64,000 nucleotides of DNA from Eubacterium sp. (GTDB taxonomy: Bacteria; Bacillota; Clostridia; Oscillospirales; Acutalibacteraceae), in assembly GCA_029258375.1 (NCBI GenBank), contig JARHZA010000002.1, forward strand, positions 67,001 to 131,000, in the 5' to 3' direction. Every line of letters starts with the position of its first letter. Position 1 is the stretch's first letter. The translations under genes and the position numbers were made by a program. A model generated the notes under the pieces. It was not told where the DNA came from. It made no database searches and saw only the letters and a list, made by a program, of their open reading frames with translations. Positions 43,473-51,371 of the stretch are shown here, piece after piece.

Positions 43473-43820
43473 TTGAACGAAAATTATTTGCAACAATTAA
43501 AGCGTGGTACACTTGAAATGATTTTTTTGGCTCTTATTTCTGAAAAGCCTATGTATGGTGGCGAAATTATGAATATCCTAAACAATGAAGGAGCACCGTA
43601 TTTTTCAGGAGCAAAAGAAGGTTCGGTATATCCAGTATTTTATAGACTTGAAGATGCCGGCTTAATAGTATCAGTTCCTAATGGCAATCAAAAGAAAGAT
43701 TTTTATATAACAGATGAGGGACTAAAAAAACTTGATGAGATGAAAGAATACTGGTTAGAATTTACTAAAACGGTAGATTATTTTTTGAATCGTACTGAGG
43801 AGGTAAAAGATAATGAATGA
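43473..43820 (+). CDS. PadR-family transcriptional regulator
   Basis: A 115-residue PadR regulator: residues 1-90 form the winged helix (LKRGTLEMIFLALISEKPMYGGEIMN... and VYPVFYRLEDAGLIVS), followed by a helix for dimerisation. The start is the TTG at 43473, ten bases after AAGGAG. It is followed by a DUF1700 membrane protein with an 8-base overlap, a pairing seen in many Firmicutes, where the two respond to membrane or antimicrobial stress. The ideal dyad in its promoter suggests autoregulation. Confidence 0.92.
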   Translation: MNENYLQQLKRGTLEMIFLALISEKPMYGGEIMNILNNEGAPYFSGAKEGSVYPVFYRLEDAGLIVSVPNGNQKKDFYITDEGLKKLDEMKEYWLEFTKTVDYFLNRTEEVKDNE

Positions 43821-44319
43821 TTATGAAAAGTATTTAAGAAAAGTTAAAGCAAATTTACATCTTGATAGTAAAACAAAAAAACGTGTTATTGAAGGCTTGC
43901 GTACAGAAATAGAGTATGCTACTGAAAATGGTGAAACGATTCAAGAAGTTCTAAATAGAATGGGAAAACCAGAAAAAATGGCATTATCATATAACGAAAG
44001 TTATAAAAATGATTATAGTTATCAGAAAAAAAGAAAATATAGTATTGCAAAAATTATTTCAATAATTTCTTTATTAATAATGATTGTATTATTGCTCATA
44101 TCAGTATTTATTGGAATACAAAATGGTGGCGATTATTTAATCTCTTATTTTGGTGGTGTTTCAAATCCTCTTAGTGTTGAGATAACAAATAGCCCAATAA
44201 CTATAAAGGATTTAATAAAATATATGGCTTGCTATATTGCAATTCCATTTATAATGTTTATATTAAGTACTGTTTATTGTGTTATTGTAAAGGTAAAAGA
44301 AAAAAGGGAGGAAATATGA
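43813..44319 (+). CDS. DUF1700 family membrane protein
   Basis: A 168-residue protein of the DUF1700/HAAS family. The N-terminal helical part (LRKVKANLHLDSKTKKRVIEGLRTEIEYATENG, about 5-45, ending GKPEKMALSY) is the family hallmark; two membrane helices follow (about 75-100 and 133-158). Such proteins usually sit between a PadR regulator and a DUF4097 protein, as here. The stop overlaps the next start (ATGA). Confidence 0.85.
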   Translation: MNDYEKYLRKVKANLHLDSKTKKRVIEGLRTEIEYATENGETIQEVLNRMGKPEKMALSYNESYKNDYSYQKKRKYSIAKIISIISLLIMIVLLLISVFIGIQNGGDYLISYFGGVSNPLSVEITNSPITIKDLIKYMACYIAIPFIMFILSTVYCVIVKVKEKREEI

Positions 44320-44557
44320 AAAAAATTAAATGTTGTATTAGCACAATATTTGCTTTTTGTTTAATATTATCCTTAACAACGCCTGCTTTCGCTACTATAC
44401 GAGCAACAAAATTTTAGATTATGAATTTTCACAAGAAGTAACTGCATTAGAGGAAAAATATGGGGTTATAATTAGTGTTAATGATACTAATAAAAGTAAC
44501 TCGATTATGTTTAGAAAACAAAAACTCGGTGTGTTTGTTATGCTAAAACTTAAATAA
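44316..44557 (+). pseudogene. Truncated and frameshifted exported protein fused to a copy of the GHL6 3' end
   Basis: The ATG at 44316 follows GGGAGG and opens a signal-peptide-like MKKIKCCISTIFAFCLIL...TPAFA, but the frame closes at a TAG at 44415-44417 after 33 codons. In the +1 frame a readable segment continues (ILDYEFSQEVTALEEKYGVIISVND..., to 44557) and ends in the 34-base block copied from the GHL6 gene. By position after padR-DUF1700 the lost gene was probably a DUF4097-like exported protein, but nothing visible proves it. Confidence 0.65.
44521..44554 (+). repeat. Direct repeat, copy 2
   Basis: 33 of 34 bases match 43118-43151, the 3' end of the GHL6 gene. The match stops at both edges, so it is not part of a longer duplication. 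Confidence 0.9.
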
Positions 44558-44563
44558 ATAATA

Positions 44564-44592
44564 AAAAGCCACCTGTTTATAGGTGGCTTTTA
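44564..44592. terminator. Bidirectional intrinsic terminator
   Basis: AAAAGCCACCT (44564-44574) pairs with AGGTGGCTTTT (44581-44591). It closes the padR unit (+) and the transporter gene (-). Confidence 0.9.
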
Positions 44593-44613
44593 TAATTTTA
44601 TCTTTATAGTTTA

Positions 44614-46806
44614 TTATACGTTTTGAAGAACGGCTTTGTTTTGCTGTTCAATTACTTCTTTATATAGTTTTTCAATTTCATCAAGATGAGTATAGTTATC
44701 AGCCTGAATAATTAAAGTGTTTGCATTATTATAAGGCTTTGTAACACGAGAATAAATTGACTGTGCTTTTAATAATGCTTTGTATTCTGATTTTACCTTG
44801 ATGTTGTCAACTAAAGAATGTGACTCACGATTTTGAAGTTCTTCAATCAATGAATCATCAATAGGAACAATATTTTCTTTACTATACTTCTTAATTAGTT
44901 TTGCAGATGCTTTTTTGCTGCGTGCAAGTTCAATAGCATCAGAACGAATTTCTTTTTCTTCCTTAGTGTTTTTAGGAAGTGCTTTTGCAGCTTTAAGTTC
45001 TTCTTTTAAATTTTGATAAGCACAAACAGGACCTAAAGCAACAGTTTCTTTTGCTTTTTCGAGTTGCTTTTGATAACGAAGAGTGCTGAATTTATTAAGT
45101 TCATCAATTACGATAGGTAAACTCTCTATAAATTCATTTTTTTCGTTAATTGCTCTTATTTTAGCATTTTCTTCTTTTATTGCTTTAGAACGAACAGCCT
45201 TTTCTTCATCAGTCTTTTTAGGCATTGCTTTTGCTTTTTTAAGTGCTGTTTTATCTGCTTTAACTTTTTCAGCATATTGAAGTTCTTTTGCTGAATTGAT
45301 AATTTTCATACCCTCAACAAGTTCCTTGTCGTCAAGTTCATTGTTGCCATAATCTTCAAACATAGTTCTTATTTTAAGAACATTTATGTAACCTCTGTGT
45401 TTTTCTTCTGTTAAATCATAGAAGAAATAAGGGATAAGATTTAAAATAGCACCAATAATTGAACACACGATAAGAACTCTAAACAAGTTGTTTCTTAAAG
45501 TGTCATCATAAAGAACATTGTAGTTATCAAGAAGTCCCATTTTTTGATAAATTGCAGGAACAACTAAACCGGTAAAGAAACCTAAAACAGTTCCAATTAA
45601 AGTAAGTGGTGTAAATAAACCGTCAATTCTAACGCCAGTTTTCCACTGGTGATAGTCTTTCATATCTGCATTTATGTTTGGTAAATAAATGTTTGAAAAT
45701 GTGTTTACAAATGCATTTAAGAAAAGAAGAATACAAACCATTAACAGATTTTTGTAAGTAAACAAAAGAATAGTAAATAATACAATATTTACAGAATTGC
45801 AAGCAATAAGAAGGTTGCGTTTGCCAAGTTTCTTTATTGCAAGTGGGGCAAGCGCCATTGACCATAAAGAAGCATTGCCAATAAATGTGTTTGCAATACC
45901 AAGTTGAGCCGCTTTTGCACCGTTATTTGCATACACAAATGACCAGTTAAGAATAACAAAATAAGCACCTTCAAGAAAACCAATCCAAGTAGCACAGTTG
46001 ATAATCCAAAAGTACTTGTTTTTAGCAACTTCTCTTAGTGCATCAGTTAAACGAATAGATTCAAGTTTCTTTTTTGGAAGGATTAAACGTTCTTTAATTT
46101 TTCTAAAGAATATAGTGTTAATTATTAAACCAACAAAAGTGAATATAGGATAAATAAGACGATATGTTTTAATGTTGTTTAAGCCAAATGTTAAGCCAGC
46201 AATTGTTGGAATTAAAAAGTTTGTAATTGTTGGAGCAAGGGAATAAATAATTTGAGATATACTCATAACCTTTGCTCTTTCTTGGGCGTTTGGTGTTGTA
46301 ATTTGTTGTAAAAAGTTAAATGACTCAGAATAAAAATATAAGAAAAATTGAAGAACTATAAATACAATTTCAACCACTGTGGCTTTTACTGTGTAACTCC
46401 ACGATTCAAACGGCAGCCACACAAAAAATGTTGTAATTGCTACAATAGGAAAAGAAGTTCTGCGTAAGAATGGTAAGAATTTACCACCCTTTAATTTATG
46501 GTTATCAAAGTACCAAGAACGTAAAAACGAAAATGGAATTGCAACTATGTTTGCAACAATAAGCATAATTTGCAAATCAAGTGGCTTTAAACCAATACTT
46601 GCGCCAATAAGAAAGTTACCGGCACTAAGACCTATTGCATTTGCAAGCAAAGTGGTCCATTTTACACCAATACCGGCAACACCTAAAGTTACAATTTCTT
46701 TATATGAAACATAATTTCCTTTAGCAGGATTGTTCCAGTATTTTTTTGCAGTTGCAAAAAATTCGCTGGGAGCATTTTTCTTTCCAGCTGTTTTTGATTT
46801 TGACAT
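44614..46806 (-). CDS. GPH-type sugar:cation symporter (MFS) with long C-terminal charged extension
   Basis: A 730-residue protein. The start at the ATG at 46806 follows GGGGTGAT; the longer frame lacks a site. The first 480 residues form a 12-helix MFS_2/GPH-family transporter, the family of melibiose and glucuronide carriers (KIVTLGVAGIG and the helix-rich pattern with a large central loop). The last 240 residues are cytoplasmic, charged and helical, and hold a direct internal repeat: LKKAKAMPKKTDEEKAVRSKAI near 522 and LKAAKALPKNTKEEKEIRSDAI near 605. The extension is not part of the usual family. It lies opposite the GHL6 glycosidase, so glycan or oligosaccharide uptake is plausible. Confidence 0.82.
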   Translation of the reverse strand: MSKSKTAGKKNAPSEFFATAKKYWNNPAKGNYVSYKEIVTLGVAGIGVKWTTLLANAIGLSAGNFLIGASIGLKPLDLQIMLIVANIVAIPFSFLRSWYFDNHKLKGGKFLPFLRRTSFPIVAITTFFVWLPFESWSYTVKATVVEIVFIVLQFFLYFYSESFNFLQQITTPNAQERAKVMSISQIIYSLAPTITNFLIPTIAGLTFGLNNIKTYRLIYPIFTFVGLIINTIFFRKIKERLILPKKKLESIRLTDALREVAKNKYFWIINCATWIGFLEGAYFVILNWSFVYANNGAKAAQLGIANTFIGNASLWSMALAPLAIKKLGKRNLLIACNSVNIVLFTILLFTYKNLLMVCILLFLNAFVNTFSNIYLPNINADMKDYHQWKTGVRIDGLFTPLTLIGTVLGFFTGLVVPAIYQKMGLLDNYNVLYDDTLRNNLFRVLIVCSIIGAILNLIPYFFYDLTEEKHRGYINVLKIRTMFEDYGNNELDDKELVEGMKIINSAKELQYAEKVKADKTALKKAKAMPKKTDEEKAVRSKAIKEENAKIRAINEKNEFIESLPIVIDELNKFSTLRYQKQLEKAKETVALGPVCAYQNLKEELKAAKALPKNTKEEKEIRSDAIELARSKKASAKLIKKYSKENIVPIDDSLIEELQNRESHSLVDNIKVKSEYKALLKAQSIYSRVTKPYNNANTLIIQADNYTHLDEIEKLYKEVIEQQNKAVLQNV

Positions 46807-46951
46807 TAAATCACCCCGGCAGATACTATAACAAATATTAACAAAAAAATAAAGAAAAAAATTAAAAAAATATGAAAAATATATAAAACATACACAAAAA
46901 TTACGAATTTTAATTTGTGTGAAAACTTTAAAAACAAGCAAAATGTCAGTA

Positions 46952-46985
46952 AAAAAGACAGATTTTTGTAAAAATCTGTCTTTTT
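46952..46985 (-). terminator. Intrinsic terminator after tRNA-Ser
   Basis: AAAAAGACAGATTTTT and AAAAATCTGTCTTTTT form a long stem that begins right after the tRNA CCA end; the minus-strand tail is T-rich. Confidence 0.88.
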
Positions 46986-46986
46986 C

Positions 46987-47077
46987 TGGCGGAGATGGAG
47001 GGATTTGAACCCCCGCACGCCTTGCGACGCCTATCGGATTTCGAATCCGAACCCTTCAGCCTCTTGGGTACATCTCC
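46987..47077 (-). tRNA. tRNA-Ser (anticodon CGA), CCA encoded
   Basis: The 91-base class II tRNA has acceptor GGAGATG / CATCTCC, anticodon stem CGGAT / ATCCG with loop TTCGAAA (anticodon CGA), a long variable arm (TAGGCGTCGCAAGGCGTGC region), and T arm GGGTTCAAATCCC. Discriminator G and a genomic CCA follow. CGA reads UCG. Confidence 0.96.
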
Positions 47078-47231
47078 ATATTAAATTAAAATTGCAAAAT
47101 CAGCATAAAAATTGTATCACTACAACTATGCTTTGTCAAATTTATATTTTATGATAATTTCTTTATTATTGTAATAAATATTTTTATATGGTAATATTAG
47201 CATATTATTATCTTTTATTTTGGAGAAAATT

Positions 47232-47843
47232 ATGGTAGCTGTTATAGATTATGGCGCTGGTAATCTTATGAGCGTAAAAAAAGCACTTGATTATATTGGC
47301 GTAGAAAATGAAATTACTGCTGATAAAAACAAAATTAAAAACGCAGACCACATTATTTTGCCTGGTGTTGGCTCTTTTGGTGATGCTATGGAGTCTATGG
47401 AAAAAAGTGGTCTTGTTGAAACAGTTAAAGAGGCTGCAATATCAGGTAAACCATTTTTGGGTATTTGCCTTGGACTTCAACTTCTTTTTGAAGAAAGTGA
47501 CGAAACAAAAAATGTTAAAGGATTGTCTTTGCTACGTGGTAAAATATCTTCAATACCTCGTGAAAACGGTTTAAAAGTGCCACACGTTGGTTGGAATTCT
47601 GTTTCTATAAAAAATAATAATGGCATTTTTAAAGATATTCCTGATAACAGTTATTTTTATTTTGTTCATTCATATTATCTTAACGGTGCAGAAAAAGAAG
47701 TTGTATCAGGAGAAACAGAGTATGGTGTAAATATAGAATGTGCAGTTCAAAAAGGTAATCTTTGTGCCGTTCAATTTCATCCAGAAAAAAGTGGTGAAGT
47801 TGGTCTTAAATTACTTAAAAATTTTGTTGAAATGGAGGGATAA
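47232..47843 (+). CDS. hisH: Imidazole glycerol phosphate synthase, glutaminase subunit HisH
   Basis: HisH supplies ammonia from glutamine to HisF in histidine synthesis. The start is the ATG at 47232 after GGAG; a TTG at 47220 lies in the Shine-Dalgarno region. The 203-residue class I amidotransferase starts VAVIDYGAGNLMSV, has the nucleophile Cys in GICLGLQLLFEES near 80, and the His/Glu pair in VQFHPEKSGEVG near 182. hisF follows after 3 bases. No other his genes are near. Confidence 0.95.
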   Translation: MVAVIDYGAGNLMSVKKALDYIGVENEITADKNKIKNADHIILPGVGSFGDAMESMEKSGLVETVKEAAISGKPFLGICLGLQLLFEESDETKNVKGLSLLRGKISSIPRENGLKVPHVGWNSVSIKNNNGIFKDIPDNSYFYFVHSYYLNGAEKEVVSGETEYGVNIECAVQKGNLCAVQFHPEKSGEVGLKLLKNFVEMEG

Positions 47844-47846
47844 AAT

Positions 47847-48638
47847 ATGTATGCAAAAAGAATTATCCCTTGTCTTGATGTGAAAGATGGCAGAGTTGTT
47901 AAGGGCGTTTCATTTGTTGGCCTTCGTGATGCCGGCGACCCGGTAGAATGTGCTGCTGCTTATGATAAGGCAGGTGCAGATGAACTTGTATTGCTTGATA
48001 TTACTGCAACTCACGAGGGTAGAAGCACAATGATAGATATTGTTAAACGAGTTGCAGAAACTGTGTTTATTCCGTTTACTGTTGGTGGTGGAATTAAAAC
48101 TGTTGATGATTTTACAGAACTTCTACGTGCTGGTGCAGATAAGATTTCTGTTAACTCGGCAGCAGTAAGAAACCCTGATTTGATAAATGAGGCTGCATAT
48201 AAATTTGGTAGCCAGTGTGTTGTTTGTGCTATTGATGCTAAAAAAACAAACAACAATAAATGGGAAGTTTACCTTAATGGTGGCAGAATACCAACTGGAA
48301 TTGATGCAGTAGAATGGGCAGTAGAAGTTGAAAAAAGAGGAGCAGGAGAAATTCTTTTAACCTCAATGGATCAAGACGGCCAAAAAAATGGATATGATTT
48401 AGAACTTACAAAAGCCGTTTCTGAAAGTGTTGGCATACCTGTTATTGCATCTGGTGGTGCAGGTGCAAAAGAGCATTTTTATGATGCTTTTACAGTTGGA
48501 AAAGCAGACGCAGTTCTTGCAGCAAGTTTATTTCATTTTAACGAACTACCTATTCCAAAACTAAAAAAATATTTAGATGAAAAAGAAATTTCTGTTAGAA
48601 TGATAGATGATTTAAATTTAATATATACTAAAGAATAA
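47847..48638 (+). CDS. hisF: Imidazole glycerol phosphate synthase, cyclase subunit HisF
   Basis: HisF is the barrel subunit that makes imidazole glycerol phosphate and AICAR from PRFAR with ammonia from HisH. The 263-residue TIM barrel shows [18 protein letters not shown] near 6 (catalytic Asp), FTVGGGIK near 77, VVCAIDAKK near 125 (second catalytic Asp), [18 protein letters not shown] near 170, and [13 protein letters not shown] near 197. All catalytic residues are present. It forms a two-gene unit with hisH; a terminator follows. Confidence 0.96.
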   Translation: MYAKRIIPCLDVKDGRVVKGVSFVGLRDAGDPVECAAAYDKAGADELVLLDITATHEGRSTMIDIVKRVAETVFIPFTVGGGIKTVDDFTELLRAGADKISVNSAAVRNPDLINEAAYKFGSQCVVCAIDAKKTNNNKWEVYLNGGRIPTGIDAVEWAVEVEKRGAGEILLTSMDQDGQKNGYDLELTKAVSESVGIPVIASGGAGAKEHFYDAFTVGKADAVLAASLFHFNELPIPKLKKYLDEKEISVRMIDDLNLIYTKE

Positions 48639-48670
48639 AAAGCCGAGAGGGAATATCCTTCTCGGCTTTA
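48638..48670. terminator. Bidirectional intrinsic terminator
   Basis: AAAGCCGAGAGG and CCTTCTCGGCTTT form the stem. It ends the hisHF unit (+) and the thi operon (-). Confidence 0.88.
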
Positions 48671-48681
48671 ATTATTCAATT

Positions 48682-49311
48682 TTATTTCATAGAAATAAAT
48701 GTTTCTTTAAGTTCTTTTGCGGCTTTTTCAGGGCAATCTGCTTTCATTATAGCAGAAACTGCACAAACACCACTTATTGGAATACCTTTTAAAACATCAA
48801 TATTATCTTTGTTTAATCCGCCTATTGCGTTTACAGGAATAGGAACGGAATTGCATATATCGTTTAGTGTTTCAGTTGAAGTTAAAATTGTTACAACCTT
48901 TGTAGTTGTTGGATAAATAGCACCAACACCAAGATAATCTGCTGATTGTTCAAAAGCTTCTTTTGCTTGTTCAACAGTTTTTGTGGTTGCACCAATTATT
49001 TTATCTTCTCCAAATAATTTTCTTGCAGTTTTTATAGGCATATCGCTTTGTCCAAGATGAACACCCTCTGCATCAATTGCCATTGCAACATCAAGTCTGT
49101 CATCAACTATTAAAGGCACATTGTACTTTTTTGTAATATTGTGAACCTTATTAGCAAGTTCTATATATTCTCTTGTGCTTTTTTCTTTTTCTCTAATTTG
49201 TAAAAGTGTGACTCCACCTTTTAAAGCAGATTCAATTTTTTGTAAAAAAACTTCTTCATCAAGGCCGGTGCTATCTGTAATAAAGTAAAGTGTGCTATCA
49301 AATTTCTTCAA
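48682..49311 (-). CDS. thiE: Thiamine-phosphate synthase
   Basis: ThiE joins HMP-PP and HET-P (the thiazole moiety) to thiamine phosphate. The start is a TTG at 49311 behind GGAGG. The 209-residue barrel protein has LLQIREKEKSTREY near 36, VDDRLDVAMAIDAEGVHLGQSDMP near 70, GATTKTVEQA near 107, GVGAIYPTTTK near 126 and GGLNKDNI near 163. It overlaps thiM by 14 bases. The order thiW-thiM-thiE is a thiazole-salvage operon. Confidence 0.95.
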   Translation of the reverse strand: MKKFDSTLYFITDSTGLDEEVFLQKIESALKGGVTLLQIREKEKSTREYIELANKVHNITKKYNVPLIVDDRLDVAMAIDAEGVHLGQSDMPIKTARKLFGEDKIIGATTKTVEQAKEAFEQSADYLGVGAIYPTTTKVVTILTSTETLNDICNSVPIPVNAIGGLNKDNIDVLKGIPISGVCAVSAIMKADCPEKAAKELKETFISMK

Positions 49312-50110
49312 TTTTTATTTCCTCCATATCAATGTATCTTTCTATATCTTCATTAGAAATAACTGAAATATTGTCCATAAGGTTAATCAAAAATGTTCCA
49401 TTACCTTTATTTGTTTTTGATTTTTCGCCAGCTATTCCCATAACAACAGATCCAGTTATTACGGCATCAATTCCGTTAAAAACAGAAAGATAACTTGCAC
49501 ATAATGCACCAAGCATACAGCCGGTTCCCGTAATGCAACTAAGCTGTTTTGTGCCGTTTTTTATATATACTAATCTTTTTCCGTCAGTTATTATATCTAT
49601 TTTACCACTTGCTAAGATAATTGTATTGTATTTTTTTGCAAGTTTAACAGAAATTTTTGCAATGTTTTTTGTATCAAGGCTTAAATCTGTGTCAACACCT
49701 TTAGATGTGTAGTCTAAATAGTATAGTGCGTTAATTTCAGAGTAATTTCCTTTTATCATTGCAGGCGAATATTTTTTTAATAGTTCAAAAGCAAAGTCTT
49801 TCCTTAATTTTGAACAAGCAACTCCAACTGCATCAAGAACAAATGGTATATTGTTTTGATTTGCAGTTTTTGAAGAAATCTTCATAGATTCAATGCGAAT
49901 ATCTGTTATATTTCCAAGATTAAGCATTAAAGCATTTGCTGTTTTTGTAATTTCTTCAACTTCTTTTGGATGTTCAGCCATTATAGGTTTTGCACCAACA
50001 CTAATTATTGCATTAGCACATTGATTTATAGATATTGGATTAGTTATTGAATGGATTATAGGATTTTTTTCTTTAAGAAGTTCTCTTATTTTGTTGATTT
50101 TTTTAACCAT
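49298..50110 (-). CDS. thiM: Hydroxyethylthiazole kinase
   Basis: ThiM phosphorylates hydroxyethylthiazole, the salvage route to HET-P for ThiE. The 270-residue ribokinase-fold protein has IHSITNPISINQCANAI near 18, MLNLGNI near 59, GNYSEI near 121 and GTGCMLGALCASYL near 193 (anion hole, catalytic Cys). It overlaps thiW by 8 bases and thiE by 14, so translation of the three genes is coupled. Confidence 0.95.
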   Translation of the reverse strand: MVKKINKIRELLKEKNPIIHSITNPISINQCANAIISVGAKPIMAEHPKEVEEITKTANALMLNLGNITDIRIESMKISSKTANQNNIPFVLDAVGVACSKLRKDFAFELLKKYSPAMIKGNYSEINALYYLDYTSKGVDTDLSLDTKNIAKISVKLAKKYNTIILASGKIDIITDGKRLVYIKNGTKQLSCITGTGCMLGALCASYLSVFNGIDAVITGSVVMGIAGEKSKTNKGNGTFLINLMDNISVISNEDIERYIDMEEIKIEEI

Positions 50111-50828
50111 TACTATTAGACCTTTTTAATTTATTAACTATGTGATAAATTATTGCTGCAACAGCGAATACAACAATTAAAGCAATAGATAGATAGTTCC
50201 AAACTGGAGAAGTAAGCTCAAATATGCTAACAAGAACTTTAATTATGAGATAAAGGATTACACCAATTGCAGCAATTGAAGCTGTGTTTGAAATAATTCC
50301 ACTGTTATCATCGTAACTTTTATCAGCAATTGACATTTGAATTTTTTTAAGCATACCGTTATTAGAAAGTTTTTTCAAGAATATAAATGCTATACTTCCA
50401 CCAATTATTGTTGCAAATGTAAATGAAGGCACATAAAATAGCCAAGTTAATCCGGTTTTACCCATAATATATGTCATTACAGGGTAAGAAACAATTGCAC
50501 CAATAACACCTGTTCCTATAACTTCGCCAAGAACTGCAAAAATGAGTTTTCCTTTAGATGCACGATAAAGAACACCTGATAAAAATGCACCAAAAACTGC
50601 ACCTGTTAAGGCAAGTGGTGGAATTCCTAAAAACATCATTCTTATAATTCCAATAGCCGTTGCACAAAGCAATGAATACCAAGGTCCTAAAAATACAGAA
50701 CAAATTATGTTGATGAAATGAGCCATAGGGCACATACCTTCAACTCTTAAAATAGGCGAAATAATTACACCAAGTGCTATAAGCATAGCAAGCACAACAA
50801 GTTTTAAAAATCTTTTTGAATTATTCAA
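50103..50828 (-). CDS. thiW: ThiW, substrate-binding (S) component of an ECF-type thiazole transporter
   Basis: ThiW proteins are small ECF-type membrane subunits linked to thiazole uptake. I set the start at the TTG at 50828, seven bases after AGAGGA; an open frame runs further, to a GTG at 50906. The 241-residue protein begins with hydrophobic helices LVVLAMLIALGVIISPI, then the family signature GMCPMAHFINIICSVFLGPWYSLL near 32 and LTGAVFGAFLSG near 78. The last 55 residues add two further membrane helices. Its leader carries a TPP riboswitch and a second structured element. The ECF ATPases must be elsewhere. Confidence 0.88.
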   Translation of the reverse strand: MNNSKRFLKLVVLAMLIALGVIISPILRVEGMCPMAHFINIICSVFLGPWYSLLCATAIGIIRMMFLGIPPLALTGAVFGAFLSGVLYRASKGKLIFAVLGEVIGTGVIGAIVSYPVMTYIMGKTGLTWLFYVPSFTFATIIGGSIAFIFLKKLSNNGMLKKIQMSIADKSYDDNSGIISNTASIAAIGVILYLIIKVLVSIFELTSPVWNYLSIALIVVFAVAAIIYHIVNKLKRSNSNG

Positions 50829-50863
50829 TTTTTTTCCTCTTTTCATAAAACTTTTACGAAAAC

Positions 50864-50930
50864 AAAAAAAGCAATCGCACGGTCGATTCTTAAAGAATCC
50901 TCTCACCCCGAAACACGGGTTCCCATCGCA
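50864..50930 (-). promoter_or_regulatory. Second structured element in the thiW leader, resembling half a TPP aptamer
   Basis: Downstream of the TPP terminator the RNA GGGAACCCG...CGGGGTGAGAGG, a GATTCTTTAAGAATC stem, then CGACCG follows the order of the pyrimidine-sensing arm of the first aptamer (stem, UGAGAGG, accessory stem, UCGACC). The pyrophosphate-sensing arm (ACCTGAT...GCGTAGG) is absent. A weak AATCG / CGATT stem followed by seven T residues (50864-50870) could be an expression platform mutually exclusive with the accessory stem. Confidence 0.45.
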
Positions 50931-50965
50931 AAAAAATTCAAAGATGTCAAGCGCTCCCTTGCCAT
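50903..50965 (-). CDS. Possible 20-codon leader ORF upstream of thiW
   Basis: An ATG at 50965 follows AAAGGAGG (50977-50984) at 11 bases and opens MARERLTSLNFFAMGTRVSG. Its TGA overlaps a GTG (50906) in frame with thiW. It lies across the second RNA element. It may be a translated leader peptide or chance; nothing else supports coding. Confidence 0.35.
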   Translation of the reverse strand: MARERLTSLNFFAMGTRVSG

Positions 50966-50995
50966 CCGAAAACTATCCTCCTTTAAAATAAAAAA

Positions 50996-51021
50996 ACGGA
51001 TAATCCTTGCAGATTATCCGT
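50996..51021 (-). terminator. Riboswitch-controlled terminator (TPP expression platform)
   Basis: On the minus strand ACGGATAATC pairs with GATTATCCGT around a CTTGCA-complement loop, followed by TTTTTTTATTTT. It starts right after the TPP aptamer. Confidence 0.92.
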
Positions 51022-51033
51022 ATAAGACAAAAT

Positions 51034-51112
51034 TCTTTCCTACGGCGGCATTATCCGCATCAGGTTAAGGGTCGAAACGTTCGTTTCCTCTCAGCCATAA
51101 GCTCCCCTGTAA
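51034..51112 (-). ncRNA. TPP riboswitch (THI element)
   Basis: On the minus strand the RNA has GGGGAGC, GGCTGAGAGG (pyrimidine-sensing loop), an accessory stem AAACGAACGTTT, CGACCC, AACCTGAT, the GCGGATAATGCCGC stem and CGTAGGAA (pyrophosphate-sensing arm). All conserved THI-box blocks are present in order. It precedes the thiW-thiM-thiE operon, so thiamine pyrophosphate should switch these off through the following terminator. Confidence 0.96.
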
Positions 51113-51304
51113 TTTCAAAAAAATGATAGCACAAATTTAATTAAGTGTCAAGGAAGAACAAAATGAATAAAACGTTTTAGTTCTATTCATTATCAACAAC
51201 AAACATCATAAAAATTGCAAAATAAAATATAGTCAATTATTGTTATTTTGTAAAAAAATAGTAATAATAACAAACATTTTTTTGTTATTATTTCATTCTC
51301 TTAA

Positions 51305-51333
51305 TTGAATATTAGTGCTTATAATGTTATAAT
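51305..51333 (+). promoter_or_regulatory. Sigma-A promoter for rlmB
   Basis: TTGAAT (51305-51310), 17 bases, TATAAT (51328-51333). Transcription would start near 51340. Confidence 0.75.
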
Positions 51334-51371
51334 ATATCTAATTTAATATAAGTATTATGGAGAAATATACC

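Noticed and set aside
43117-44557. The PadR module as a complete mobile element
   Set aside because: No integrase, transposase or terminal inverted repeats between the 34-bp copies; only the repeat itself supports mobility.
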